A DNA stretch of 15,790 nt from an uncultured Clostridia bacterium (lineage in GTDB: Bacteria; Bacillota; Clostridia; Peptostreptococcales; Anaerovoracaceae): NCBI GenBank assembly GCA_934271235.1, contig CAKQQT010000033.1, forward strand, positions 1-15,790. The letters run 5' to 3'. The notes under the pieces were generated by a model that worked only from the letters and a program-made list of their open reading frames with translations, searched no databases and was not told the DNA's origin. Below, in pieces: positions 8,900-15,790 of this stretch (positions within the stretch are counted from its first letter, which is position 1; the number at the start of each line of letters is the position of its first letter). The translations under genes were made by a program, and so were the position numbers.

Positions 8900-11800
8900 T
8901 TACTCGTCTTTGAAATTGTCGAATTCAAAGTCATCCGGTTCCTGCATATCGTCATCGTCCAGTTCGTCGTCGTCCACAGTTTCTTCACTGAAGCCTGCGT
9001 TCAGAACGTCTTCCTCGCTGCCCATATCGGTTTCGATATCCATGATGGATTCGAGGTTCGGAAGATCGTCGTCATACTCGGAAGATTCTTTGATCTCGAT
9101 CTCTTCGTTGTTTTCCGACAGAACCTTGACGTCGAGTCCGAGTGCCTGCATTTCTTTGATCAGAACCTTGAAAGATTCCGGAATGCCCGGCTTCGGAATA
9201 TTTTCACCCTTGACGATCGCCTCGTAGGTCTTGACACGTCCTACGATATCGTCGGATTTTACAGTCAGGATTTCCTGCAGTGTATAAGCCGCGCCGTATG
9301 CTTCCAGCGCCCAAACTTCCATTTCGCCGAAACGCTGTCCGCCGAACTGCGCTTTACCGCCCAGCGGCTGCTGCGTTACCAGAGAGTACGGACCCGTACT
9401 TCTTGCGTGGATCTTGTCGTCTACCAGATGGTGGAGCTTCAGCATATACATGTAGCCCACGGTTACCGGGTTGTCGAAGTATTCGCCGGTCCTGCCGTCT
9501 CTGAGGCGCAGTTTGCCTGTCTTCGGATAGCCGCATTCCTCCAGCAGGGACATGATGTCTTTTTCGTTCGCGCCGTCGAATACCGGGGTAGCGATATACC
9601 AACCCTTTTTCTTGGCTGCCAGACCAAGATGCACTTCCAGTACCTGTCCGACGTTCATACGGGACGGTACGCCGAGCGGGTTCAGCATGACCTGCAGCGG
9701 CTGGCCGTTTTCCAGGAACGGCATATCTTCTTCCGGCAGGATCCGGGAGATAACACCCTTGTTTCCGTGACGTCCGGCCATCTTATCGCCGACGTTGATC
9801 TTTCTCTTGGTCGCGATATAGCAGCGCACCAGTTTGTTGACGCCCGGCGGCAGTTCGTCGCCGTTTTCTCTGCAGAAGATCTTCACGTCGACCACGATAC
9901 CGGTCTCGCCGTGCGGAACACGCAGGGAGGTGTCTCTGACTTCTCTTGCCTTTTCGCCGAAGATCGCGCGCAGCAGTCTTTCCTCGGCGGTCAGTTCGGT
10001 CTCGCCCTTCGGCGTCACCTTGCCGACCAGGATGTCGGAGGAGTTGACTTCCGCACCGATGCGGATGATACCTTCTTCGTCCAGATCCTTGAGCGCGTCA
10101 TCGCCGACATTCGGAATGTCGCGGGTGATCTCTTCCGGTCCGAGTTTGGTGTCACGCGCTTCGGATTCATATTCTTCAATGTGGAGCGATGTCAGGACAT
10201 CGTCCATCAGTAATCTTTCGTTTAAGATGATCGCGTCTTCGTAGTTGTAGCCCTCCCAAGTCATGAAACCGATCAGCAGGTTCTTGCCGAGTGCGATCTC
10301 ACCAAGGTCTGTGGATGGGCCGTCGGCGATGACTTCGCCGGCTTCTACGTGTTCGCCGTGCGCAACGATCGGGCGCTGATTGATGCAGGTGCCCTGGTTG
10401 GAGCGCTTGAACTTGAGCAGATGATACAGCTCTTTTTCGTTGTTGTCGTCTCTGCGGATGATGATGGTATCCGCGTCTACGAATTCAATGGTGCCGGCAT
10501 GTTTCGCCAGGATGACAACGCCGGAGTCGCGGGCTGCCTTGTATTCCATACCGGTGCCGACGATCGGTGCCTCGGTCACGAGCAGAGGTACTGCCTGACG
10601 CTGCATGTTGGAACCCATCAGGGCACGGTTCGCGTCGTCGTTTTCGAGGAATGGGATCATCGCGGTCGCCACGGATACTACCTGTTTCGGGGAAACGTCC
10701 ATGTAGTCGATCTTTTCTCTCGGCATCAGGGCGATCTCGCCGTGTTCGCCTCTGGACGCAACCTTTGCGTTGGCAAAGTGTCCGTCTTCGGTCAGCGGTT
10801 CGTTGGCCTGCGCAACGACCATCATTTCTTCTTCGTCTGCCGTCAGATAGTGGATCTCGTCGGTGACTCTGTGTGTTTCTTTATCTACAACGCGGTACGG
10901 TGTTTCGATGAAGCCGTACTGGTTGATCACGCCGTAAGTCGTCAGGGAACCGATCAGACCGATGTTCGGACCTTCCGGCGTCTCGATCGGGCACATTCTG
11001 CCGTAGTGGGAATGGTGTACGTCACGCACCTCGAATCCGGCTCTTTCTCTGGAAAGGCCGCCCGGGCCGAGCGCGGAAAGTCTTCTCTTATGTGTCAGCT
11101 CTGCCAGCGGATTGTTCTGGTCCATGAACTGGGAAAGCTGGGAACTGCCGAAGAATTCCTTGATGGCTGCCGTCACCGGCCGGATGTTCATCAGGGCCTG
11201 CGGGGTGGTCACGTCGATGTCCTGTGTCGTCATTCTTTCCTTGACGACTCTTTCCATTCTGGCAAGACCGATGCGGAACTGGTTCTGCAGAAGCTCGCCG
11301 ACCGTCCGCAGTCTCCGGTTGCCCAGGTGGTCGATATCATCCACGGTTCCGATGCCGTAGTTCAGATTGAGAATGTAGCTGACGGACGCGATGATGTCTT
11401 CTATGATAATGTGTTTCGGAGAAAGGTCGTGCTTTCTCTCCACAAGTTTTTCTTTTAGATCCGCTTCGGATTCCGATTCTGCCAGGATCTCTTTGAGTAC
11501 CGGGTAGAAGACCTTGTCTGCCACCTTGAGTTCGGAAACGTCAAAATTGACATACTGCTGCAGGTCGACAAAGCGGTTGCCGATCACCTTGGTGATCTGT
11601 CCCTCTTTTTCTTTTTCCGGGCTGTACGCGTAAATATATTCTACACCGGCATTTTCGATCGCAAATGCCAGATCTCTGTTGATGAATTGATCTTTTTCCG
11701 CGAGGATCTCTCCGGTTTCCGGATGGATGACATCCTCTGCTGCCACAACGCCTGCAATTCTGTTGGATAATCCCAGCTTCTTGTTATATTTATATCTGCC

Positions 11801-12607
11801 GACCTTGGCAAGGTCATAGCGCTTTGCATCAAAGAACAGGGAATTCAGAAGTGCTCTCGCGCTCTCGACTGTCGGCGGTTCTGCCGGACGCAGTTTCTTA
11901 TAGATCTCCTTCAGACCGTCTTCATAGTTGGACGCGGAGTCCTTTTCGAGGGTCTTCATCAGTCTCGGGTCTTCGCCGAAGATGTCGATGATCTCCTGAT
12001 CGCTGCCGAATCCGAGCGCGCGCAGAAGGGTCGTAACCGGCTGTTTACGGGTACGGTCGACTCTGACGGAAATGATCTCGTTGGAATCTGTTTCATATTC
12101 CAGCCATGCCCCGCGGTTCGGGATAATGGTCGTGGAAAACAGTTTATTATTGGACTTATCGGTGGTCACATCGTAGTAAGGTCCCGGGGAACGCACGAGC
12201 TGTGTAACAACGACTCTTTCGGCGCCGTTGTAGATGAACGTTCCTTTTTCGGTCATCAGCGGGAAATCTCCCATGAACACTTCCTGTTCCTTGACTTCGC
12301 CTGTTTCCTTGTTGATCAGTCTGACTTTTACTTTAAGCGGAGCAGCGTATGTTACATCTCTCTCCTTACATTCTTCCTGCTCGTACTTCGGAGCATCGGT
12401 AAGGGAATAGTCGATGAATTCTAAAATCAAGTTGTCTGCGTAGTCCTTGATCGGAGAACTGTCTTCAAAGACTTCCCGAAGTCCCTCTTTGATGAACCAG
12501 TTGTATGAATCCGTCTGGATTTCGATTAAGTTCGGCATTTCGCATACTTCATTGATTTTCGCAAATGTCATTCGCTCTTTTCTACCTACTTGTATAGGTT
12601 TTGGCAT
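8900..12607 (-). CDS. rpoB: DNA-directed RNA polymerase subunit beta
   Basis: This is the second-largest RNA polymerase subunit and forms the other half of the active-site cleft. The chosen start gives 1235 residues beginning [18 protein letters not shown], the typical clostridial N-terminus. The rifampicin region near residues 485-515 reads [18 protein letters not shown] then [14 protein letters not shown]. Its Q, D, H and S positions are wild type, which predicts rifampicin sensitivity. C-terminal signatures [12 protein letters not shown] and [22 protein letters not shown] are present. The last 72 residues are a tail with about 33 Asp/Glu and only two Lys. Possible starts are GTG 12616, ATG 12613 and ATG 12607; AAGGAG at 12616-12621 sits 8 bases before 12607 and overlaps or abuts the others. 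It has its own promoter; rplJ/rplL are not upstream. Confidence 0.98.
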   Translation of the reverse strand: MPKPIQVGRKERMTFAKINEVCEMPNLIEIQTDSYNWFIKEGLREVFEDSSPIKDYADNLILEFIDYSLTDAPKYEQEECKERDVTYAAPLKVKVRLINKETGEVKEQEVFMGDFPLMTEKGTFIYNGAERVVVTQLVRSPGPYYDVTTDKSNNKLFSTTIIPNRGAWLEYETDSNEIISVRVDRTRKQPVTTLLRALGFGSDQEIIDIFGEDPRLMKTLEKDSASNYEDGLKEIYKKLRPAEPPTVESARALLNSLFFDAKRYDLAKVGRYKYNKKLGLSNRIAGVVAAEDVIHPETGEILAEKDQFINRDLAFAIENAGVEYIYAYSPEKEKEGQITKVIGNRFVDLQQYVNFDVSELKVADKVFYPVLKEILAESESEADLKEKLVERKHDLSPKHIIIEDIIASVSYILNLNYGIGTVDDIDHLGNRRLRTVGELLQNQFRIGLARMERVVKERMTTQDIDVTTPQALMNIRPVTAAIKEFFGSSQLSQFMDQNNPLAELTHKRRLSALGPGGLSRERAGFEVRDVHHSHYGRMCPIETPEGPNIGLIGSLTTYGVINQYGFIETPYRVVDKETHRVTDEIHYLTADEEEMMVVAQANEPLTEDGHFANAKVASRGEHGEIALMPREKIDYMDVSPKQVVSVATAMIPFLENDDANRALMGSNMQRQAVPLLVTEAPIVGTGMEYKAARDSGVVILAKHAGTIEFVDADTIIIRRDDNNEKELYHLLKFKRSNQGTCINQRPIVAHGEHVEAGEVIADGPSTDLGEIALGKNLLIGFMTWEGYNYEDAIILNERLLMDDVLTSLHIEEYESEARDTKLGPEEITRDIPNVGDDALKDLDEEGIIRIGAEVNSSDILVGKVTPKGETELTAEERLLRAIFGEKAREVRDTSLRVPHGETGIVVDVKIFCRENGDELPPGVNKLVRCYIATKRKINVGDKMAGRHGNKGVISRILPEEDMPFLENGQPLQVMLNPLGVPSRMNVGQVLEVHLGLAAKKKGWYIATPVFDGANEKDIMSLLEECGYPKTGKLRLRDGRTGEYFDNPVTVGYMYMLKLHHLVDDKIHARSTGPYSLVTQQPLGGKAQFGGQRFGEMEVWALEAYGAAYTLQEILTVKSDDIVGRVKTYEAIVKGENIPKPGIPESFKVLIKEMQALGLDVKVLSENNEEIEIKESSEYDDDLPNLESIMDIETDMGSEEDVLNAGFSEETVDDDELDDDDMQEPDDFEFDNFKDE

Positions 12608-12615
12608 CTTCATCA

Positions 12616-12621
12616 CTCCTT
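12616..12621 (-). promoter_or_regulatory. Shine-Dalgarno that decides the rpoB start
   Basis: AAGGAG on the minus strand. It overlaps the upstream GTG (12616-12614), leaves only two bases before ATG 12613, and leaves 8 bases before ATG 12607. The last spacing is optimal and matches the family N-terminus. Confidence 0.8.
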
Positions 12622-12650
12622 AAATTCTTAAACAGATTACTTTGTGTGGC

Positions 12651-12687
12651 AGTCTAATATTATATAATAATTTTGTCAAACATGCAA
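12651..12687 (-). promoter_or_regulatory. Promoter region of rpoBC
   Basis: Two overlapping minus-strand candidates are visible. One is a perfect -35 TTGACA (12679-12674), 17 bases, then TAGACT (12656-12651). The other is TTGCAT (12687-12682), 17 bases, then a perfect TATAAT (12664-12659). The surroundings are AT-rich. Either gives a leader of roughly 40-45 bases before rpoB. Which is used cannot be told by reading. Confidence 0.7.
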
Positions 12688-12749
12688 GCCCTAATTTGCG
12701 ATTTCTTATGGTTTCTTTGCATTTTTTGCAGCTTCTTTCCGGATGAGTC

Positions 12750-12810
12750 AAAAAAGCGAGTCGAACGGTGCCGAAAGACCTCTGTTTCGGCCCGGCGGTT
12801 CTGACTCGCT
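12750..12810 (-). terminator. Terminator of the amino-acid ABC operon
   Basis: There is a long stem with outer arms AGCGAGTC (12755-12762) and GACTCGCT (12803-12810), a further GAAC/GTTC pairing, and inner GCCGAAA/TTTCGGC. On the minus strand it is followed by six T residues (12755-12750). The other flank is also T-rich on the plus strand, so it may act in both directions. Confidence 0.85.
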
Positions 12811-12945
12811 GTCTTTTCTTTCCTTATTATATAGCACTTGCTGCTTGCACCGCCGATCCCCTTGGCGGCAATGCATAGTCCGTCTGCGTTCTTGCTCTGC
12901 GGCTCTGCGTTGCCGCCTGACTGCTGCTCTGCACTCCGTCAGCAA
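12811..12945 (-). other. GC-rich structured spacer after the ABC ATPase gene
   Basis: This 3' untranslated stretch can form several hairpins on the minus strand: CUGAC/GUCAG, GCGGC/GCCGC, and GCCGCC closed by GGCGGU at about 12854-12869. It repeats short words such as CGCAGA and CAGAGC. A TATATAAT sequence at 12829-12836 lies just before the terminator, but no -35 box matches it. A reading frame starting at TTG 12945 runs through the terminator and has a composition (Arg-rich) and start unlike a gene, so I do not call it. No clear function is visible. Confidence 0.35.
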
Positions 12946-13638
12946 TCAAGCGCGCAGCATCGCGCCCAGAAATGCTTTGAGGCGTTCGCTCTTCGGCGCG
13001 TCAAAGATCTCCTGCGGGCTGCCTTCTTCGACGATAACGCCGTTGTCCATGAAGATCACGCGGTCCGCGACCTCTTTCGCAAAACCCATTTCGTGCGTGA
13101 CCACGATCATCGTCGTGTGCTCGTCTGCCAGTTTCTTCATGACGTTCAGCACCTCGCCTGTGATCTCCGGGTCGAGCGCCGAGGTCGCCTCGTCGAAGAG
13201 CATCAGATCCGGATACATAGCCAATGCGCGCGCGATCGCGACTCTCTGCTTCTGTCCGCCGGACAGCATTGCCGGATAAACATCCGCCTTACTTTCCAGT
13301 CCGACCATCCGCAGAAGTTCCATCCCGTGTTTGAGCGCCGCGTCCTTGGGCTGTTTCTTGACCTTGATCGGCGCGTAGGTGATGTTCTCCATACAGGTCA
13401 TGTGCGGAAAAAGATTGAAGTGCTGGAACACCATTCCGGTCTCACCCTTGAGGATGACCTCGCCGGAGGTCGGCTTATCCAGCCCGTTGATGCAGCGCAG
13501 CAGCGTGCTCTTACCGGAGCCGGACGGCCCGATGATCGCGACGATCTCGCCTTTTTCCATTGAAAAATCCACATGATCGACCGCGCGAAAATTCCCGAAG
13601 TCTTTGACGATGTCTTTCATTTCTAAGATTTTTTCCAT
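12946..13638 (-). CDS. Polar amino-acid ABC transporter, ATP-binding protein (GlnQ/ArtM type)
   Basis: This cytoplasmic ATPase powers amino-acid import with the adjacent permease. The 230 residues contain Walker A GPSGSGKS (37-44), Q-loop Gln72 in [14 protein letters not shown], signature LSGGQKQR (125-132), Walker B LMLFDE (145-150) and switch His182 (VTHEMG). Compared with E. coli GlnQ (240 aa), about 15 residues are missing between the beta-strand VILKG and the Q-loop. All catalytic motifs are intact and the reading frame is continuous, so this looks like a shortened surface loop and not damage. The ATG shares one base with the permease stop (TGATG), and an AGGAGG lies inside the permease end, so translation is coupled. 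Substrate specificity cannot be read from the ATPase. Confidence 0.95.
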   Translation of the reverse strand: MEKILEMKDIVKDFGNFRAVDHVDFSMEKGEIVAIIGPSGSGKSTLLRCINGLDKPTSGEVILKGETGMVFQHFNLFPHMTCMENITYAPIKVKKQPKDAALKHGMELLRMVGLESKADVYPAMLSGGQKQRVAIARALAMYPDLMLFDEATSALDPEITGEVLNVMKKLADEHTTMIVVTHEMGFAKEVADRVIFMDNGVIVEEGSPQEIFDAPKSERLKAFLGAMLRA

Positions 13639-14300
13639 CAGTATTCCTCCTTCCGGTCATATCTGGCAAAATATTTTTCGAGTCTGCCCGCGAACATAGT
13701 CAGGATCAGATTGATCAGCAGATAGATCAGCGCCGAGAAAAACATCGGCGTGATATCGGTCATACGATTGACGGAGCTGTTGGTCGCTTTCATCAGATCC
13801 ACCAGCGGCAGGGATGAGGCCAGCGCCGTATCCTTGACCAATGTGATCGCTTCGTTGACGATCGGCGGCAGCACGGCTTTCATGGTCTGCGGCAGGATGA
13901 TGTCCAGCATGGTCTGCTTTTTGCTCAATCCCAGCGCAAAGGCTGCCTCATGCTGTCCTTTGTCCACGCTGTTGATGCCGCCGCGGTAGATCTCTGCCAG
14001 ATAAGCGGCATAGTTCAGCACGAAGGTCAGGATGACGGTCACAAAGACACTGATCTTGATCTTCAGCACCAGCGGGAAAAAGAAATAAAAGAAGAACAGC
14101 TGCAGCATCAGCGGCGTGCCGCGAAAGATCAGCACGTAGAGCCTGCACAGCCATGCCAGCGGCCTGATGCGGCAGTTGCTGCCGAGCGCCACCGGAAGTC
14201 CGAGCGGCAGCGCCAGCGCCAGAGTCAGCACAAATATTTTTAATGTCATCACGGTCGACTGCAGCATGTACGGCAGAAATTTCATCAAATAATCGATCAT
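13638..14300 (-). CDS. Polar amino-acid ABC transporter, permease (His/Glu/Gln/Arg family)
   Basis: This integral membrane protein of 220 residues forms the translocation pore, probably as a homodimer because no second permease is present. Hydrophobic segments lie near residues 14-40, 50-80, 83-104 and 188-208. [14 protein letters not shown] (60-73) is typical of this family. The EAA loop EAAFALG...ILPQ (E118, G124, 135-138) is the docking site for the ATPase. The ATG at 14300-14298 has an AAGAGGT Shine-Dalgarno 8 bases upstream. The gene is separated from the binding protein by a hairpin-rich spacer but overlaps the ATPase gene by one base, so it belongs to the same transporter. The substrate class is inferred from the family; the exact amino acid is unknown. 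Confidence 0.95.
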   Translation of the reverse strand: MIDYLMKFLPYMLQSTVMTLKIFVLTLALALPLGLPVALGSNCRIRPLAWLCRLYVLIFRGTPLMLQLFFFYFFFPLVLKIKISVFVTVILTFVLNYAAYLAEIYRGGINSVDKGQHEAAFALGLSKKQTMLDIILPQTMKAVLPPIVNEAITLVKDTALASSLPLVDLMKATNSSVNRMTDITPMFFSALIYLLINLILTMFAGRLEKYFARYDRKEEY

Positions 14301-14327
14301 TGGGGTTACCTCTTTCTCATCTTTGCC

Positions 14328-14432
14328 CGCGTCGGCTCACGCGTTCGGTCGTTTCCGCCGATCCGCGCTGCTCTGCCGGCAAGAAGAAACCGAACGAAGT
14401 TCTGCGTTCTGCTCCATTCGGTTTCTTCCGGC
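14328..14432 (-). repeat. Hairpins between binding-protein and permease genes
   Basis: The main inverted repeat has arms GCCGG + AAGAAACCGAA (14375-14379, 14384-14394) and TTCGGTTTCTT + CCGGC (14417-14432), 16 pairs with a 4-base bulge and a 22-base loop. A second hairpin, CGCGT/ACGCG, is at 14328-14343. On the minus strand no T-run follows the main stem. Its T-rich flank is on the plus-strand side, so it is not a classic terminator for this operon. A processing or mRNA-stabilising role, as for stem-loops after binding-protein genes in other ABC operons, is an inference. Confidence 0.6.
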
Positions 14433-14529
14433 TTTGTTGTTTTCTTTATTTACTTTATTTTTTCTTCATTGAGGAGAATCTTATTTTTGTTTCTTCTTTT
14501 GCATTTCAGCTGATATGTGTCACACTGTG

Positions 14530-14554
14530 CCGGTCATGCAGCTCGCTGTACCGG
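14530..14554 (-). repeat. Hairpin immediately after the binding-protein stop codon
   Basis: CCGGT (14554-14550) pairs with ACCGG (14534-14530), with an inner CAGC/GCTG pairing. It starts at the base after the TAA. No T-tract follows, so it is more likely a 3'-end protecting structure than a terminator. Confidence 0.5.
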
Positions 14555-15412
14555 TTATGCGATCGGTTCGAACACCACGATATCTCTGCCGAACCATTCG
14601 GTGCTGATCTCAGCTGCTTTACCGCTGTCGATAACTGCTTTGATCGCGTCGTTGACTTTGTCTCTCAGCTCAGTGTTGCTCTTTTCGAAACCGATGACAT
14701 AGTAATCATCGCCTAAGGAATAGGTGCATTCTTTCATCTCGCCGCCGAGGTTGTTGTTGGTGTATTCGCCAAGTACCTGGTCAACTGCGATGACGTCCAC
14801 TCTGCCTGCTTTGAGATCCATGATAGCTGTATCATAGGTTTCATATTCGCTGATGTTGTCCTTGAAATTTTCATATTCTTCGTTTGCCATCAGCATTTCC
14901 AGTGCGGAAGAGTCTACCTGCGTACCGATCTTCAGTTCTGTCAGATCTTTGGCGGAAGTTACATCGATATCGGAGCTTGCCAGTGCCATCAGTACGATCT
15001 TGTTGTTTAAATACTTGTTGGTCAGTGCCATGTTTTCCTGTCTTTCCGGGGTAATGGACATGCCGTTCCATACGCAGTCGATCGTACCGGCTTTCAGTTC
15101 CATCTCCTTGGCGTTCCAGTCGATCGGCTTGAATTCTACCTGCATGCCGAGTTCATCAGCGACCGCGGTCGCCAGATCGATATCGAAGCCGACCAGATTG
15201 CCCTGCTCATCGCGGAAGCCCATCGGCGCGAACGTATCATCCAGACCTACGACCAACGTTTCCGCAGCGGTATCCTGTTCGTCTGCATCGGTTCCTTGTG
15301 CATCATCCTGACTGCCGCAGCCGGTCATCAGCGCGAGAGATGCGGTCAGCGCAAGCAGCAGCGCGCAGATCACAAATTTATTTTTCATCCAATTCTGTGC
15401 CATCTTTTTCAT
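14555..15412 (-). CDS. Polar amino-acid ABC transporter, substrate-binding lipoprotein (family 3)
   Basis: This extracellular receptor captures an amino acid and delivers it to the permease. The 285-residue protein has a lysine-rich N-terminus, a hydrophobic stretch and a lipobox ending ALMTGC, so Cys32 is the likely lipid anchor. An acidic linker follows, then the type-3 binding domain: TLVVGLDDTFAPMGF, NLVGFDIDLATAVADELG and WNGMSITPERQ, whose Arg usually holds the ligand carboxylate. The start ATG 15412-15410 has a perfect AGGAGG (15420-15425) 7 bases upstream. The frame stays open for 39 codons further upstream to a TTG at 15529, but that segment has no ribosome site and would bury the signal peptide. 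It is the first gene of the operon. The ligand is not determined; Gln, Glu, Arg, His and cystine are all possible. Confidence 0.94.
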   Translation of the reverse strand: MKKMAQNWMKNKFVICALLLALTASLALMTGCGSQDDAQGTDADEQDTAAETLVVGLDDTFAPMGFRDEQGNLVGFDIDLATAVADELGMQVEFKPIDWNAKEMELKAGTIDCVWNGMSITPERQENMALTNKYLNNKIVLMALASSDIDVTSAKDLTELKIGTQVDSSALEMLMANEEYENFKDNISEYETYDTAIMDLKAGRVDVIAVDQVLGEYTNNNLGGEMKECTYSLGDDYYVIGFEKSNTELRDKVNDAIKAVIDSGKAAEISTEWFGRDIVVFEPIA

Positions 15413-15419
15413 TTTGTTT

Positions 15420-15425
15420 CCTCCT
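15420..15425 (-). promoter_or_regulatory. Shine-Dalgarno that decides the binding-protein start
   Basis: A perfect AGGAGG on the minus strand, 7 bases before ATG 15412. It rejects the longer in-frame TTG start at 15529. Confidence 0.85.
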
Positions 15426-15535
15426 ATGCTGTCTTTCATTTTTGTGTTTTTGTCGTTCTCGTTGTTCTTATGGTTTGATTGACTTTGTTTGAAAATGGTT
15501 TCGTGCACTTCTTCGATTTTACGATCCAAATTTCG

Positions 15536-15579
15536 TCGCTTTCATGATTTATCGCTTTATTTGATTAAATCGCTAAATC
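15536..15579 (-). repeat. Repeats in the ABC operon leader, possible operator
   Basis: An inverted repeat at 15546-15579 has 14-base arms (12 matching) around a 6-base centre, just downstream of the -10 box. On the plus strand the word TCGCT recurs at 15536, 15552 and 15570, with AT-rich text between, giving loosely repeated units of 16 and 18 bases. The position at about +7 to +50 suits a repressor site or an RNA hairpin. No known operator consensus is recognised. Confidence 0.45.
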
Positions 15580-15592
15580 GAACGATGTACTC

Positions 15593-15621
15593 ATGCTACA
15601 ACAAAAAAAGAGGTTTGTCAA
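15593..15621 (-). promoter_or_regulatory. Promoter of the amino-acid ABC operon
   Basis: A perfect -35 TTGACA (15621-15616), a 17-base spacer and a -10 TAGCAT (15598-15593, 4 of 6) lie on the minus strand. The leader to the binding-protein start would be about 175 bases. The -35 lies in the loop and inner stem of the hairpin at 15603-15632. Confidence 0.7.
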
Positions 15622-15632
15622 CCCCTTTTTTT
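15603..15632 (-). terminator. Symmetric terminator-like hairpin upstream of the ABC operon
   Basis: The arms are AAAAAAAGAGGTT (15603-15615) and AACCCCTTTTTTT (15620-15632), with a TGTC centre. On the plus strand there is one A-C mismatch. In the minus-strand transcript that position is a G-U pair, so all 13 positions pair and a U-tract follows. It probably ends transcription from a leftward gene beyond the window edge, and could work both ways. Confidence 0.6.
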
Positions 15633-15790
15633 ATCTTATCGCACAATTTTTTATTTTTCCGCTAACGCCGGTTTTTCTAAAGGCGGCAGATTTTCTCTCT
15701 TCCCTCTCTTCCATTTCCATAATTTTCTAAGTATGAATAATGTACTGCTTTTACGCCCTTTTTGCAAAATCTGCACGGGCCTGCGTGCTA
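15633..15790. other. Non-coding stretch at the window edge
   Basis: No convincing gene is present here. A weak promoter-like pair, TTGCAA (15767-15762) and TACATT (15744-15739) at 17-base spacing, is visible on the minus strand. A 29-codon frame from ATG 15720 ends just before the hairpin at 15632, but it has no Shine-Dalgarno. An imperfect CGCC/GGCG hairpin lies near 15665-15685. Confidence 0.3.

Noticed and set aside
12748..12945. 65-codon minus-strand frame after the ATPase gene
   Set aside because: It begins at TTG, is arginine-rich, and runs through the terminator stem and T-run. It is better explained as structured non-coding RNA.
15413..15529. 39-residue N-terminal extension of the binding protein
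   Set aside because: It starts at TTG without a ribosome site and would place a charged segment before the signal peptide. AGGAGG sits before ATG 15412.
15412..15600. T-box or other amino-acid riboswitch in the ABC operon leader
   Set aside because: I found no T-box sequence and no terminator/antiterminator pair in the leader before the start codon.
15631..15720. 29-codon minus-strand frame beginning MEMEEREERKSAAF
   Set aside because: There is no Shine-Dalgarno before its ATG and no recognisable product. It could be a leader peptide, but nothing beyond an open frame supports it.
15721..15735. CodY-like box (AATTTTCTAAGTATG)
   Set aside because: It matches only 11 of 15 consensus positions, lies in AT-rich text and sits far from the promoter, so chance is likely.
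1..15790. CRISPR arrays, transposons, tRNA or rRNA genes, phage or defence genes
   Set aside because: No regularly spaced repeats, transposase motifs or tRNA-like folds were seen. The only rRNA-like text is the short mimic in the rpsL-rpsG spacer, too small and too altered to be an rRNA gene fragment.

Overview
The window reads as a chromosomal segment of a strictly anaerobic, low- to mid-GC Gram-positive bacterium, most likely class Clostridia (Bacillota). The reasons are the Bacillota-type S12 with its insertion before PQKRG, strong Shine-Dalgarno sequences in front of every gene, consensus sigma-A promoters, and a ferredoxin-domain [FeFe]-hydrogenase. I cannot name the genus from the sequence. 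All nine genes I accept lie on the minus strand, so the biological order runs from high to low coordinates.

Region 1 (about 15790-12740): a polar amino-acid ABC importer. A promoter overlapping a symmetric terminator-like hairpin, followed by a repeat-rich leader, precedes a lipoprotein substrate-binding protein (15412-14555). A 254-base spacer with several hairpins separates it from the permease (14300-13638), which overlaps the ATPase (13638-12946) by one base. A GC-rich structured spacer and a strong terminator close the operon.

Region 2 (about 12690-5018): rpoB and rpoC with their own promoter. The usual rplKAJL genes are not upstream within the window. Both RNA polymerase subunits carry long acidic C-terminal tails. 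A 12-bp perfect hairpin with a GNRA loop terminates rpoC.

Region 3 (5001-3555): a single gene for a monomeric group-B-like [FeFe]-hydrogenase, placed where many Firmicutes have the L7Ae-family gene between rpoC and rpsL. It has a TATAAT box just after the rpoC terminator. It ends three bases before the -35 box of the next promoter, with no terminator between.

Region 4 (3551-1): the str operon rpsL-rpsG-fusA-tuf from a near-perfect extended -10 promoter; tuf is cut by the window edge. The 296-base rpsL-rpsG spacer is unusually long and structured. It contains collinear segments that closely resemble the S7-binding part of 16S rRNA (helices 29 and 43), so it is probably the site where free S7 represses its own translation. 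I consider this the most interesting element here.

The transcription and translation core genes are conventional. The novelty is in the spacers, in the placement of the hydrogenase, and in the subunit tails.
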